Below are positions 22,179 through 28,566 of a stretch of DNA of 42,504 bases, piece by piece; position 1 is the first letter of the stretch, and the number at the start of each line of letters is the position of its first letter. The DNA is from Candidatus Aminicenantota bacterium (GTDB taxonomy: Bacteria; Acidobacteriota; Aminicenantia; UBA2199). Position numbers and translations under genes: made by a program. Below the pieces are notes generated by a model. It ran no database searches. It was not told where the DNA came from and saw nothing but the letters and a program-made list of their open reading frames with translations. The DNA is taken from NCBI GenBank assembly GCA_023135565.1, contig JAGLSW010000790.1, positions 1 through 42,504 on the forward strand, given 5' to 3'.

Positions 22179-22334
22179 CAGCCAATCCTGGTAGCCGGGC
22201 CAACGCAGCCCGTCAAGTGTTCCTCATGGCCATGCACCTGCACTTGTAGGTATTATTGTACATGTTCGGCTGGAGCTGGAACCTGTTCGTGCACATGCGG
22301 CGATGCTACGATAAGCTGCTCATTTCAAGAATGA
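22104..22334 (+). CDS. Cys-rich secreted peptide (76 aa), candidate peptide precursor
   Basis: The peptide starts with a Lys-rich N-terminus and a hydrophobic signal segment (about residues 9-31, ending near LVAGPTQPVK). The mature part is extremely rich in Cys and Thr/Ser: PCTCTCRYYCTC and CSCTCG, ten cysteines in the last 40 residues. The GGAGG site is strong. A beta-propeller gene lies downstream and a truncated second copy sits directly behind it (23601-23690). The arrangement recalls Bacteroides NVEALM-type peptides, which are small, Cys-rich, signal-bearing and placed beside 6-bladed propellers; sequence homology to them is not claimed. It could be a metal-binding, disulfide-rich or modified secreted peptide. 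Confidence 0.7.
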   Translation: MKKLKSNLNLIVFVFLMAALTAAIMQPILVAGPTQPVKCSSWPCTCTCRYYCTCSAGAGTCSCTCGDATISCSFQE

Positions 22335-22483
22335 TGATAGGTAAACACATTAGTAAAATTTAAGCTGTACTGAAAAATCGCTTTTAGCATTACCGGTTAG
22401 TTCCGGGTTGTTTTTCTCTGTATTTTTCCGGTCGATGTCCCGGTCGGTGGGAGCTTAGGCGACAAAAAAAAATAAATATCTAC

Positions 22484-22512
22484 TTGATTTTTGTTGATAT
22501 TTGTATTACAAT
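22484..22512 (+). promoter_or_regulatory. Promoter of the propeller gene at 22660
   Basis: TTGATT (22484-22489), a 17-base spacer and TACAAT (22507-22512) give a good sigma-70 match, with a leader of about 140 bases. The rest of the gap 22335-22659 shows no gene, only a weak CCGG hairpin with a T-rich tail near 22395-22420 that might end the peptide transcript. Confidence 0.55.
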
Positions 22513-22626
22513 TTATTTTTATTTTAGATTAACAGTAAGTGAGAGGCAAAACGCGCGCGCTAAACAAAAATATCTAACGGCGGGACCGTGATTAGCTTTT
22601 ATAAAGGAGCACCCTATAATTATCGA

Positions 22627-22756
22627 CATAAAAAAAATTCTATATTCCAGGGAGGAAAAATGAAAAAAATATTGTTTTTGATGTTCCTGCTTTTTTTGAT
22701 TGCCTTTTCGTGGGGCGCGGAAAAAGTAGAAAAAATAGTTTTAACAGGCGGGGTGG
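22627..22756 (+). repeat. Direct repeat B1 (propeller 5' end)
   Basis: This is nearly identical to 24166-24294. It covers the leader ATTCTATAT-CCAGGGAGG and the first 32 codons of the propeller gene. It is the intact parent of the truncated copy at 24199-24297. Confidence 0.8.
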
Positions 22757-23604
22757 AGTTTTCCCAAAAAATGGTAGAGAACGATGTGTTCTTTAAATGG
22801 GTTCAAGACTTCGATGTAGATGATAAATACATTTACCTCGCAGATGCCACATATAAGGTGATATTTAAGATCGCTCTCGATTCCGGTAAACTCGAAAGAA
22901 CAATCTCATCAAAAGGGCAGGGTCCGGGCGAACTGGCGTTCCCGGTCAATATATGTGTCAAGAATAATAAAGTTTTTGTAATCGACAAAGGCTTCGGTGG
23001 GATCAAGATATTCGGAGTAGACGGCAGCACTATAAACGAGTTCAAAGTCAGTGGCGCTGTGGGGAGAAGGGGGATTGCCGTTGATGAAAAGGATAATATT
23101 TATATCGGCAATATAATGGACAATACCCTGGTTTCGGTTTACTCTTTAGCCGGTAAGCGGCTCAGGTCTCTTGTAAAGGCTACTGTGGATTTAAAAGATA
23201 AAGACAGCATCAAAAAACGAATATATTGGATTAAGATCGACAAACAAAAAAATATATACGTGCTGTATTTTGTAGCCAGGGAACTCGAGAAATACGATAA
23301 CCAGGGAAAAATGCTGTGGCGCGCCAAAATAGAAAATGATTTATTGGCGGAATACCCGCAGAGTAAAAATCCCGGTTACAGGAACATTTTCGATTTCCAT
23401 ATTTTGGACAATAACGACATTTTAATTGCTCATGCAAAAGGGGGGTGCATCCTGGATACTAACGGAAAATTAAAAAAAGTGATAGAACTTAAAACAGGCT
23501 TAGTTCATTCGTTCGGTTTCATTAAAACAGTGCGCAATAACTTGATAACTCTAAATTTAGCTGAAAAAAATGTGGTATTCTTCGATTTAAGGAGGCTAAA
23601 ATGA
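22660..23604 (+). CDS. Secreted 6-bladed beta-propeller protein
   Basis: The protein is 314 aa with an N-terminal signal peptide (MKKILFLMFLLFLIAFSWGA). The start is fixed by GGAGG five bases before ATG 22660, although the frame stays open to 22588. The body shows repeated propeller strands, 'DVDDKYIYLADATYKVIFKI', KGQGPGELAFPVNI (the G-x-GPGE hallmark of 6-bladed NHL/DUF5128-like propellers), 'KVFVIDKGFGGIKIFG' and 'NIYIGNIMDNTLVSVY'. No enzymatic residues are evident; such propellers usually bind ligands or proteins outside the cytoplasm. Its stop overlaps the ATG of the truncated peptide gene (ATGA), so propeller and peptide were originally coupled. Confidence 0.85.
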   Translation: MKKILFLMFLLFLIAFSWGAEKVEKIVLTGGVEFSQKMVENDVFFKWVQDFDVDDKYIYLADATYKVIFKIALDSGKLERTISSKGQGPGELAFPVNICVKNNKVFVIDKGFGGIKIFGVDGSTINEFKVSGAVGRRGIAVDEKDNIYIGNIMDNTLVSVYSLAGKRLRSLVKATVDLKDKDSIKKRIYWIKIDKQKNIYVLYFVARELEKYDNQGKMLWRAKIENDLLAEYPQSKNPGYRNIFDFHILDNNDILIAHAKGGCILDTNGKLKKVIELKTGLVHSFGFIKTVRNNLITLNLAEKNVVFFDLRRLK

Positions 23605-23675
23605 AGAAATTAAAATCAAATCTTAATTTGATAATTTTCGTTTTTTTGATGGCTGCTCTAACCGCAGCAATAATG
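23578..23675 (+). repeat. 98-bp direct repeat A2
   Basis: This second copy of repeat A1 joins the end of the intact propeller gene to a truncated copy of the Cys-rich peptide. The match stops abruptly after the codons for TAAIM. Confidence 0.8.
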
Positions 23676-23690
23676 GTATCGAGAAGATAA
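23601..23690 (+). pseudogene. Truncated second copy of the Cys-rich peptide
   Basis: It encodes 29 aa. The first 25 codons match the peptide at 22104 apart from one substitution (V to I), then the frame runs into VSRR and a stop. The entire Cys-rich part is missing. It overlaps the propeller stop by four bases. The junction lies one base before the convergent DUF104 gene's end, suggesting that insertion or deletion of that gene's DNA cut the peptide. Confidence 0.75.
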
Positions 23691-23912
23691 CTACCACTCA
23701 TTTCGTAACTGCTCCTGGTATTTCAACCCATCAGGAAAATTTTTCAATACGCCTTTATGCTTCATAATATCACGAAAACGAATCCCTACTTTTTCACCTT
23801 CTTCTATATCTTCCACTACAGTGACCAGTACCCTGGCCTTCTTAATGTCTAATTCATTAAATAACGGGGTAATTCTTCCATTTTCATAGATGGCTTCAAA
23901 GGTTCTCAACAT
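23691..23912 (-). CDS. DUF104-family antitoxin-like protein (73 aa)
   Basis: The N-terminus MLRTFEAIYENGRITPL followed by 'KARVLVTVVED' is the conserved core of the DUF104/AF2212-like family. These are small beta-strand proteins generally paired with PIN-domain (VapC-type) toxins. The C-terminal half, rich in Lys and Arg, would bind the toxin. ATG 23912 has a full AGGAGG site. No PIN-domain gene follows; downstream are the truncated peptide and the propeller on the opposite strand. It is therefore an orphan, perhaps left when its partner was deleted in the rearrangement seen here. Confidence 0.75.
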   Translation of the reverse strand: MLRTFEAIYENGRITPLFNELDIKKARVLVTVVEDIEEGEKVGIRFRDIMKHKGVLKNFPDGLKYQEQLRNEW

Positions 23913-24110
23913 TCTTATGCCTCCTTTACAACCCTATATTAAACATAAAAGCAAGTTTTGTCAACTTTTTTGCCTCCAACGGGAAGAGCGGGCATTCAGC
24001 AAACGGGCCTCGACGAACTCAAACAGCCTTGCCTTCGGCGACTCTGCCGATGTTTCGCGGGCCAAACCGAAAAGAATATCGAACACCCAATATCGAATAT
24101 CGAAGGAAAG

Positions 24111-24155
24111 AGTGACGCTTTCCTGTTACTCGAAAGCCCCTCATCGTCTGTCCCC
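24111..24155 (+). repeat. Partial dispersed repeat (CTTTCCTGTTACTCG module)
   Basis: GACGCTTTCCTGTTACTCGA and AAGCCCCTCAT match the middle module of the composite repeat at 21778-21820. Just before it (about 24075-24107) is the low-complexity string AATATCGAACACCCAATATC, another short-repeat type. Confidence 0.6.
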
Positions 24156-24165
24156 CTTTTTTCAA

Positions 24166-24294
24166 CATAAAAGAAATTCTATATACCAGGGAGGAAAAAT
24201 GAAAAAAATATTATTTTTGATGTTCCTGCTTTTTTTGATTGCCTTTTCGTGGGGCGCGGAAAAAGTAGAAAAAATAATTTTGACAGGTGGAGTG
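24166..24294 (+). repeat. Direct repeat B2 (propeller 5' end)
   Basis: This second copy of 22627-22756 breaks off exactly after the codons for TGGV. What follows is unrelated GC-richer DNA. Confidence 0.8.
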
Positions 24295-24297
24295 TAG
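24199..24297 (+). pseudogene. Truncated second copy of the propeller gene (signal peptide only)
   Basis: A 32-aa frame begins with the same signal peptide as the gene at 22660 and the same GGAGG site, then stops at TAG right after ILTGGV. Only one residue differs from the parent over the shared part. No further propeller sequence follows, so this is a break point of the duplication and not a gene. Confidence 0.8.
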
Positions 24298-24857
24298 GAA
24301 CTCCGGGGGCCGGGTCTTGCATGTTAACCTTTGCTTTTCATCTTTCGGAAACGGAAGCCGGGTGAGAGGAAACCGGTCGGCAGGCTGGCCGGGAACCGGC
24401 TCCGCGAAAGCCACGATCTAAATCAAAACTATCGCAGTACGAAAACAACCTATACATAACGTTTCCCCGAAACGCAGCCTAACTTTACAGGCGTTTTACA
24501 CAACCCCGGTTGTAGAAAACGGCATTTTTCCTGTTAGCAAAATATACAACCAGGGGTGTATTTTTTGCCGGTTTTTGAGGGACTAATTTTCTGATATAGC
24601 CTATAACAAAACATTTTTTACTTTTTGCAGTCGCGATCTACAGCAAACTGATCTGGCGGGGGAAACGAAATAGAAAAAAGAAAAAAAACACTAAAGGGCC
24701 TTGCCTCCGGCGGCCAGAAACCCTTTTGAAAAAGGGTTTCCGGACTTCACAAAACTTTTGATTAGGAAAGATTCAGGTGCATGTTTTTGGTCTCTCTATC
24801 ATTTTCAGGAGAGAGCCTTCATGATTTAAATGGGAAATTTAGGAAGTAATACAATAG
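24298..24857. other. Gene-free stretch with repeats and palindromes
   Basis: I see no gene. The stretch holds the palindrome ACAACCCCGGTTGT (24500-24513), a looser copy TACAACCAGGGGTGTA (24545-24560) and a repeat copy (24703-24760). It separates the broken duplication from the RiPP-like locus. Confidence 0.5.
24703..24760 (+). repeat. Dispersed palindromic repeat, partial copy
   Basis: GCCTCCGGCGGCCAGAAACC, AAACCCTTTTGAAAAAGGGT and ACAAAACTTTTG match the first module of the reference copy at 21719, in the same orientation, with small changes that keep the hairpin. Confidence 0.7.
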
Positions 24858-24886
24858 TTGACTTTTCATTTCAAATGAGCTATACT
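24858..24886 (+). promoter_or_regulatory. Strong promoter of the RiPP-like operon
   Basis: TTGACT (24858-24863), an exact 17-base spacer and TATACT (24881-24886) are close to the sigma-70 consensus. Transcription would start near 24893, about 20 bases before the precursor gene, which has its own AAGGAG site. Confidence 0.7.
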
Positions 24887-24915
24887 CAAATTTCCAACCT
24901 TAGTAAGGAGATAAA

Positions 24916-25080
24916 ATGCTAAAGAAATTAAATTGCGATAAAAGTGAAGAGATAAAAAAAGGAAAAACCGATATTTTGGGACCTATCCCCGGCTGTATGT
25001 GGGGATGCGCGCCTTATTGCAGTGACCCACATGCGGGCAGCGGTGAACTGAGTTTTGCATTTGGCGTTATGGAAAGGTAA
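24916..25080 (+). CDS. Candidate RiPP precursor peptide (54 aa, C-x3-C-x3-C core)
   Basis: This short gene lies between a strong promoter and a radical SAM/SPASM gene. A charged leader (MLKKLNCDKSEEIKKGKTD) is followed by ILGPIPG, then the core CMWGCAPYC with Cys 27, 31 and 35, and a Gly/Ser/Phe-rich end (AGSGELSFAFGVMER). There is no signal peptide. The stop is three bases before the maturase start, whose ribosome site lies within this gene's last codons, so the two are translationally coupled. Size, leader/core split and position are those of thioether-forming (sactipeptide/ranthipeptide-like) precursors. I know no family matching this core. Which residues are modified, and whether the leader is cut, cannot be told from sequence. 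Confidence 0.72.
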   Translation: MLKKLNCDKSEEIKKGKTDILGPIPGCMWGCAPYCSDPHAGSGELSFAFGVMER

Positions 25081-25083
25081 TTA

Positions 25084-27177
25084 TTGAATTCACCTATCGA
25101 CGCCGGCAATAACTATTCATATTTACCGGACTTCAATATAATTGTAAACAACGCATTCCTTGATATTTTCTTGAAGAATGCCGAAGATAGAGAAATAAAA
25201 ATAAAAGACACGGATATAAATATTGCCGGTCTAAAAAACAATGTAAAGGATATCAGCCAGGTTTTGTTTGAAGTCACACAGCATTGTAACCTGAAATGTA
25301 GATATTGTGTATATAATGGGGATTATTATTTTGCCCGAAATAAATCCAATTTAAGTTTAGAATTTGAGACAGCCAAAGGATGCTTAGATTATATCAATAA
25401 GTTAATCAGTGCAAGACAAAAAAAGGAACTGACGATTTCATTTTATGGTGGAGAACCGTTATTGAATTCCGATCTAATAAAACGAATAGTTAATTATTCA
25501 AAAGCTTTGTTCGGGAGCTGGAAACTATCATACGCTATTACTACAAATGGAACGAATTTTGATACAGAAATTATAGATTTTTTTATTTCAAATGATTTCC
25601 AGATTCTAATCAGTTTAGACGGTTCTCAAAAAAACCATGATGCAAAACGAATATATCCTGATGGTGAAGGAAGTTTTAAAGACACCTGGGCAAACATCCT
25701 CGAAATAAAAAGGATAAACGAAGAGTATTTCAATAATAAAGTATCTATTTCCGCGACATATTCTCATGATTTGTCTTTGAAAGAAAGCTTCGATTTTTTT
25801 TTGAACAACAAAGTTATTAATAAAAATTTTATCCGCTTCAGTAAAGTGGGGATACTCGATACCGATTATTTCAAGAAACATGATGTTTATCCTGGTAATG
25901 AAAGAGATTTAGATGAAATTTTTTCAAGAATAAAAGAAAAAGTTAAAACTAAAAAAGAGTTAGAAAACTCTATCGAGAACGTATTTTGTAACTTAGACAT
26001 AACAGAACTCGATTTCGATAGATATACAACATTGGCAGGATGCTGTAACTTTTCAAGTAAAGTCTTTATAGATGTGAAAGGACGCTTTCATATATGCGAG
26101 AAGATGAACGATAAGTTTTCTATAGGTAATGTTTATGACGGCTTTGATTTCGATAAGATGCAGGAAATAACGAGACGTTTTGTTTCTATATTTAAGAGGT
26201 ACTGCATGAAATGCGAAGTAAAATTTTTATGCAGTCCATGTTATGTGCCATTTGCCAAGGATGGTAGTTTAAAGTTCGACAGAAAGTTCTGCGAGGCGAG
26301 AAAAAGAACAATTTTTTCAAACTTGAAAGAATATGTAGAATTAAATTGTTTAGCTTTTGAAGCCAGGTGTTCTGTCGATTTATCGAGTGCAAAAAAATTC
26401 CACCAATTTGTAAAGGTTGAGAGAGGGCCGGTGAATACAGCGATTTTTGATTTTTTAAAGGGGAATGTTTTTCAAACAGAAAACAAAGTGATCGATGAAT
26501 TTAATAATTTTGCATACGATAGAATTCCCGATTTCATAAAATCAGCGGCGGAAGAAGAAATTATCATAGATGTTTACCGAAAAGCCTGGATTCCAAAATT
26601 GTACCAGGACGAATCATACCCGGCTTTTATCAATAACATAAATAAAAAAACGTCTTTCCGCTTAGAAATCGAGGCCGGGATAGATATAGGAATTGTAAAA
26701 GAAAAATTTAAAGGTTATGACATCACCCAGGTAATCTATTACGGTGTCAAAAATTCGGAACCGTTCTTTCCCGGCGTAGAAGTAAAGTGCTGCGAAAAAG
26801 ATTTCAGTAAATGCCTGGAGATGTCAAAAATTAACGGTAAATTTAATCGTATAGATCAGGAGCGCTATTATCTAAATAAAAAATTCAATTATTGCTGGGC
26901 ACACAAAGTAGCTGTTACCGGGGATATGAAAATAAGACCCTGTATTTATAGTGAGATCGTCGTGGGTGACTTGAAAGATGATGATATAGACCAACTGTTT
27001 AAGAAAATAAAAAAGCTATGGCATTTAACAAAAGATGAAGTTGAAAAATGTAAGGACTGCGAATTGAGATACTTATGTTTCGATTGCAGGGAACTTGCAA
27101 GAAGAGAGAGTAGTAACTTGTATGCGCCGAATCCTTACTGCAACTACGACCCTTTCACGGGAGTATGGTCGGAATGA
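25084..27177 (+). CDS. Radical SAM/SPASM peptide maturase with C-terminal GwsS-like SPASM domain
   Basis: A 697-aa protein. The radical SAM cluster motif C68-x3-C72-x2-C75 is in THQ-type context (TQHCNLKCRYCVYN), followed by FYGGEPLL and 'SLDGSQKNHD'. A first SPASM domain lies at about 318-420 (GCCNFSSKVFIDVKGRFHIC, then CMKCEVKFLCSPC). After a 150-residue middle part, a second SPASM-like domain (about 600-697) has KIRPCIYSEIVVGDL, KCKDCELRYLCFDCREL and CNYDPFTGVW. This last block closely resembles the SPASM protein of grasp-with-spasm systems (GwsS, TIGR04193). No ATP-grasp is present. The start is TTG 25084 with GGAAAGG eight bases upstream. It presumably crosslinks the Cys-rich precursor; the second half may bind the peptide. 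Confidence 0.87.
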   Translation: MNSPIDAGNNYSYLPDFNIIVNNAFLDIFLKNAEDREIKIKDTDINIAGLKNNVKDISQVLFEVTQHCNLKCRYCVYNGDYYFARNKSNLSLEFETAKGCLDYINKLISARQKKELTISFYGGEPLLNSDLIKRIVNYSKALFGSWKLSYAITTNGTNFDTEIIDFFISNDFQILISLDGSQKNHDAKRIYPDGEGSFKDTWANILEIKRINEEYFNNKVSISATYSHDLSLKESFDFFLNNKVINKNFIRFSKVGILDTDYFKKHDVYPGNERDLDEIFSRIKEKVKTKKELENSIENVFCNLDITELDFDRYTTLAGCCNFSSKVFIDVKGRFHICEKMNDKFSIGNVYDGFDFDKMQEITRRFVSIFKRYCMKCEVKFLCSPCYVPFAKDGSLKFDRKFCEARKRTIFSNLKEYVELNCLAFEARCSVDLSSAKKFHQFVKVERGPVNTAIFDFLKGNVFQTENKVIDEFNNFAYDRIPDFIKSAAEEEIIIDVYRKAWIPKLYQDESYPAFINNINKKTSFRLEIEAGIDIGIVKEKFKGYDITQVIYYGVKNSEPFFPGVEVKCCEKDFSKCLEMSKINGKFNRIDQERYYLNKKFNYCWAHKVAVTGDMKIRPCIYSEIVVGDLKDDDIDQLFKKIKKLWHLTKDEVEKCKDCELRYLCFDCRELARRESSNLYAPNPYCNYDPFTGVWSE

Positions 27178-27207
27178 AGTTAAATGATTTAGTAAAGGAG
27201 TCCTTCG

Positions 27208-28212
27208 ATGCGTAAAGTAATATTTCTTTGTTTGACACTTTTTTTTGTGAACTCATTAAATGCCGCTAAAATAGCCTCACTTCCAGGAATTTTAAAACCG
27301 GAAGAAATCAACGTGGATGAAAACCGGGTGTATATTTCTAACCAAAATGGAGTGTCGGTCTTTTCACCCGGTAAACTTAAGCTTACCGGGAAGATAGGGA
27401 AAAGAGGCGAAGGTCCTGGAGAATTTCTTTTCACGCCGCACGTGCAAATTTTAACCGGCACACTATTTCTTTACACATCCCGGAAATTTTCATTTTTTAA
27501 TAAGGCAGGAGAATTACAGGAGGAGAAATCATTATCTTTCCCCGTTTTAAACGCCAACTCTATCGGCAGTAACTACATAACAAATCAATGGACCTATGTC
27601 GATAACCGGGCTTTCTCCGAGATAATTTTGTACGACCGGGATCTAAAGAAGATTAAATCTCTTCATAAAAGCAAGAAAGAAGTAAATATAAAAAAAATCT
27701 TTGAAAAGATACCTTTTGTTTCTCATGTGTTAAAATTCCAGTGCTGGGGCAATAAAATATACTTCATGGACAGCAAAAAAGGATTTGTTATCGAAGTATA
27801 TGATGCGTCCGGGAATCATCTTTCGACCATTAGACGGGAATATGAAAAAATTAAGATCACCTCATCCGATAAGAAAAGAATAATAGAAGAATTCAAGAAC
27901 AAACCTTTCGTAAAAAACCGCTGGTCATTTCTTAAAAAATATGCCGACAAATTCGAGAGCATGTTCCCGGAATATTTCCCGGCAGTTGATGATTTCATTG
28001 TCACCGATGATAAAATTTATGTCAAAACTTATAAAAGCCAAAATAAAAAAGATGAATATATAATCCTTGGCCTTAATGGTGACATCGAGAAGAGGGTATT
28101 CCTTCCCTGGGTGGGGAATCGTTTATATTCGATTAAGAATGGCAGGTTCTATTATCTCCGGGAAAACGAAGAAGCGGAGTTATGGGAATTGCACAGTATG
28201 GATATTAAGTAA
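27208..28212 (+). CDS. Secreted 6-bladed beta-propeller protein, RiPP operon
   Basis: A 334-aa protein with a signal peptide (residues 1-19, VIFLCLTLFFVNSLNA) and the hallmark GKRGEGPGEF near residue 72. Propeller strands recur ('RVYISNQNGVSVFSPG', 'KIYFMDSKKGFVIEVYDASG', 'KIYVKTY'). It starts 30 bases after the maturase with an AAAGGAG site, so it belongs to the same operon. It lacks a lipobox, unlike the propeller at 30315. A role in binding or displaying the modified peptide outside the cytoplasm is conceivable, but rests only on position. Confidence 0.82.
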   Translation: MRKVIFLCLTLFFVNSLNAAKIASLPGILKPEEINVDENRVYISNQNGVSVFSPGKLKLTGKIGKRGEGPGEFLFTPHVQILTGTLFLYTSRKFSFFNKAGELQEEKSLSFPVLNANSIGSNYITNQWTYVDNRAFSEIILYDRDLKKIKSLHKSKKEVNIKKIFEKIPFVSHVLKFQCWGNKIYFMDSKKGFVIEVYDASGNHLSTIRREYEKIKITSSDKKRIIEEFKNKPFVKNRWSFLKKYADKFESMFPEYFPAVDDFIVTDDKIYVKTYKSQNKKDEYIILGLNGDIEKRVFLPWVGNRLYSIKNGRFYYLRENEEAELWELHSMDIK

Positions 28213-28300
28213 ACCCGGGTGGGATGAATGCTGGGGTTGGAGTAAAGGTTTCGTCATCACCACTGCCGAAAACTGATCCCACGGGAACTATTATCTACAA

Positions 28301-28453
28301 GAAATGGGGCGGTGCGTGCAAACGTGCAAATTTGCACAAAAAAGATCAGGGAAACGGGACAGGCTAAAAAAAACGACCCGGTGGTTCAGGTATAGAAAGT
28401 TCCAGGCTTACAGGTAAATACCGGGTCGAAAGTTTGAGTACCCGAACACCCTG
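28301..28453 (+). repeat. 153-bp repeat, copy 1 (left border of exporter cassette)
   Basis: GAAATGGGGCGGTGCGTGCA opens the repeat and CCCGAACACCCTG ends it. It has only four mismatches to 31501-31653 in the same orientation. Inside are the inverted pair CGACCCGGT/ACCGGGTCG (28374-28382 and 28420-28428) and GGGACAGG, the core of the RAYT element ends. The rest of the 28213-28566 gap shows no gene. Confidence 0.88.
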
Positions 28454-28566
28454 GATAATGGTCTTGCTTGTCAAGACCAACTTATAATTCAATGACTGGT
28501 GAAGTCCTTTCCCGTTAACGAAAATCGGTAACCTTCCCTGGTAATTTTGGGTCGAGAAAAGGTTAA

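Noticed and set aside
22588-22659. 24-residue N-terminal extension of the propeller at 22660
   Set aside because: It would mask the signal peptide; GGAGG directly before ATG 22660 and the truncated duplicate at 24199 both mark the true start.
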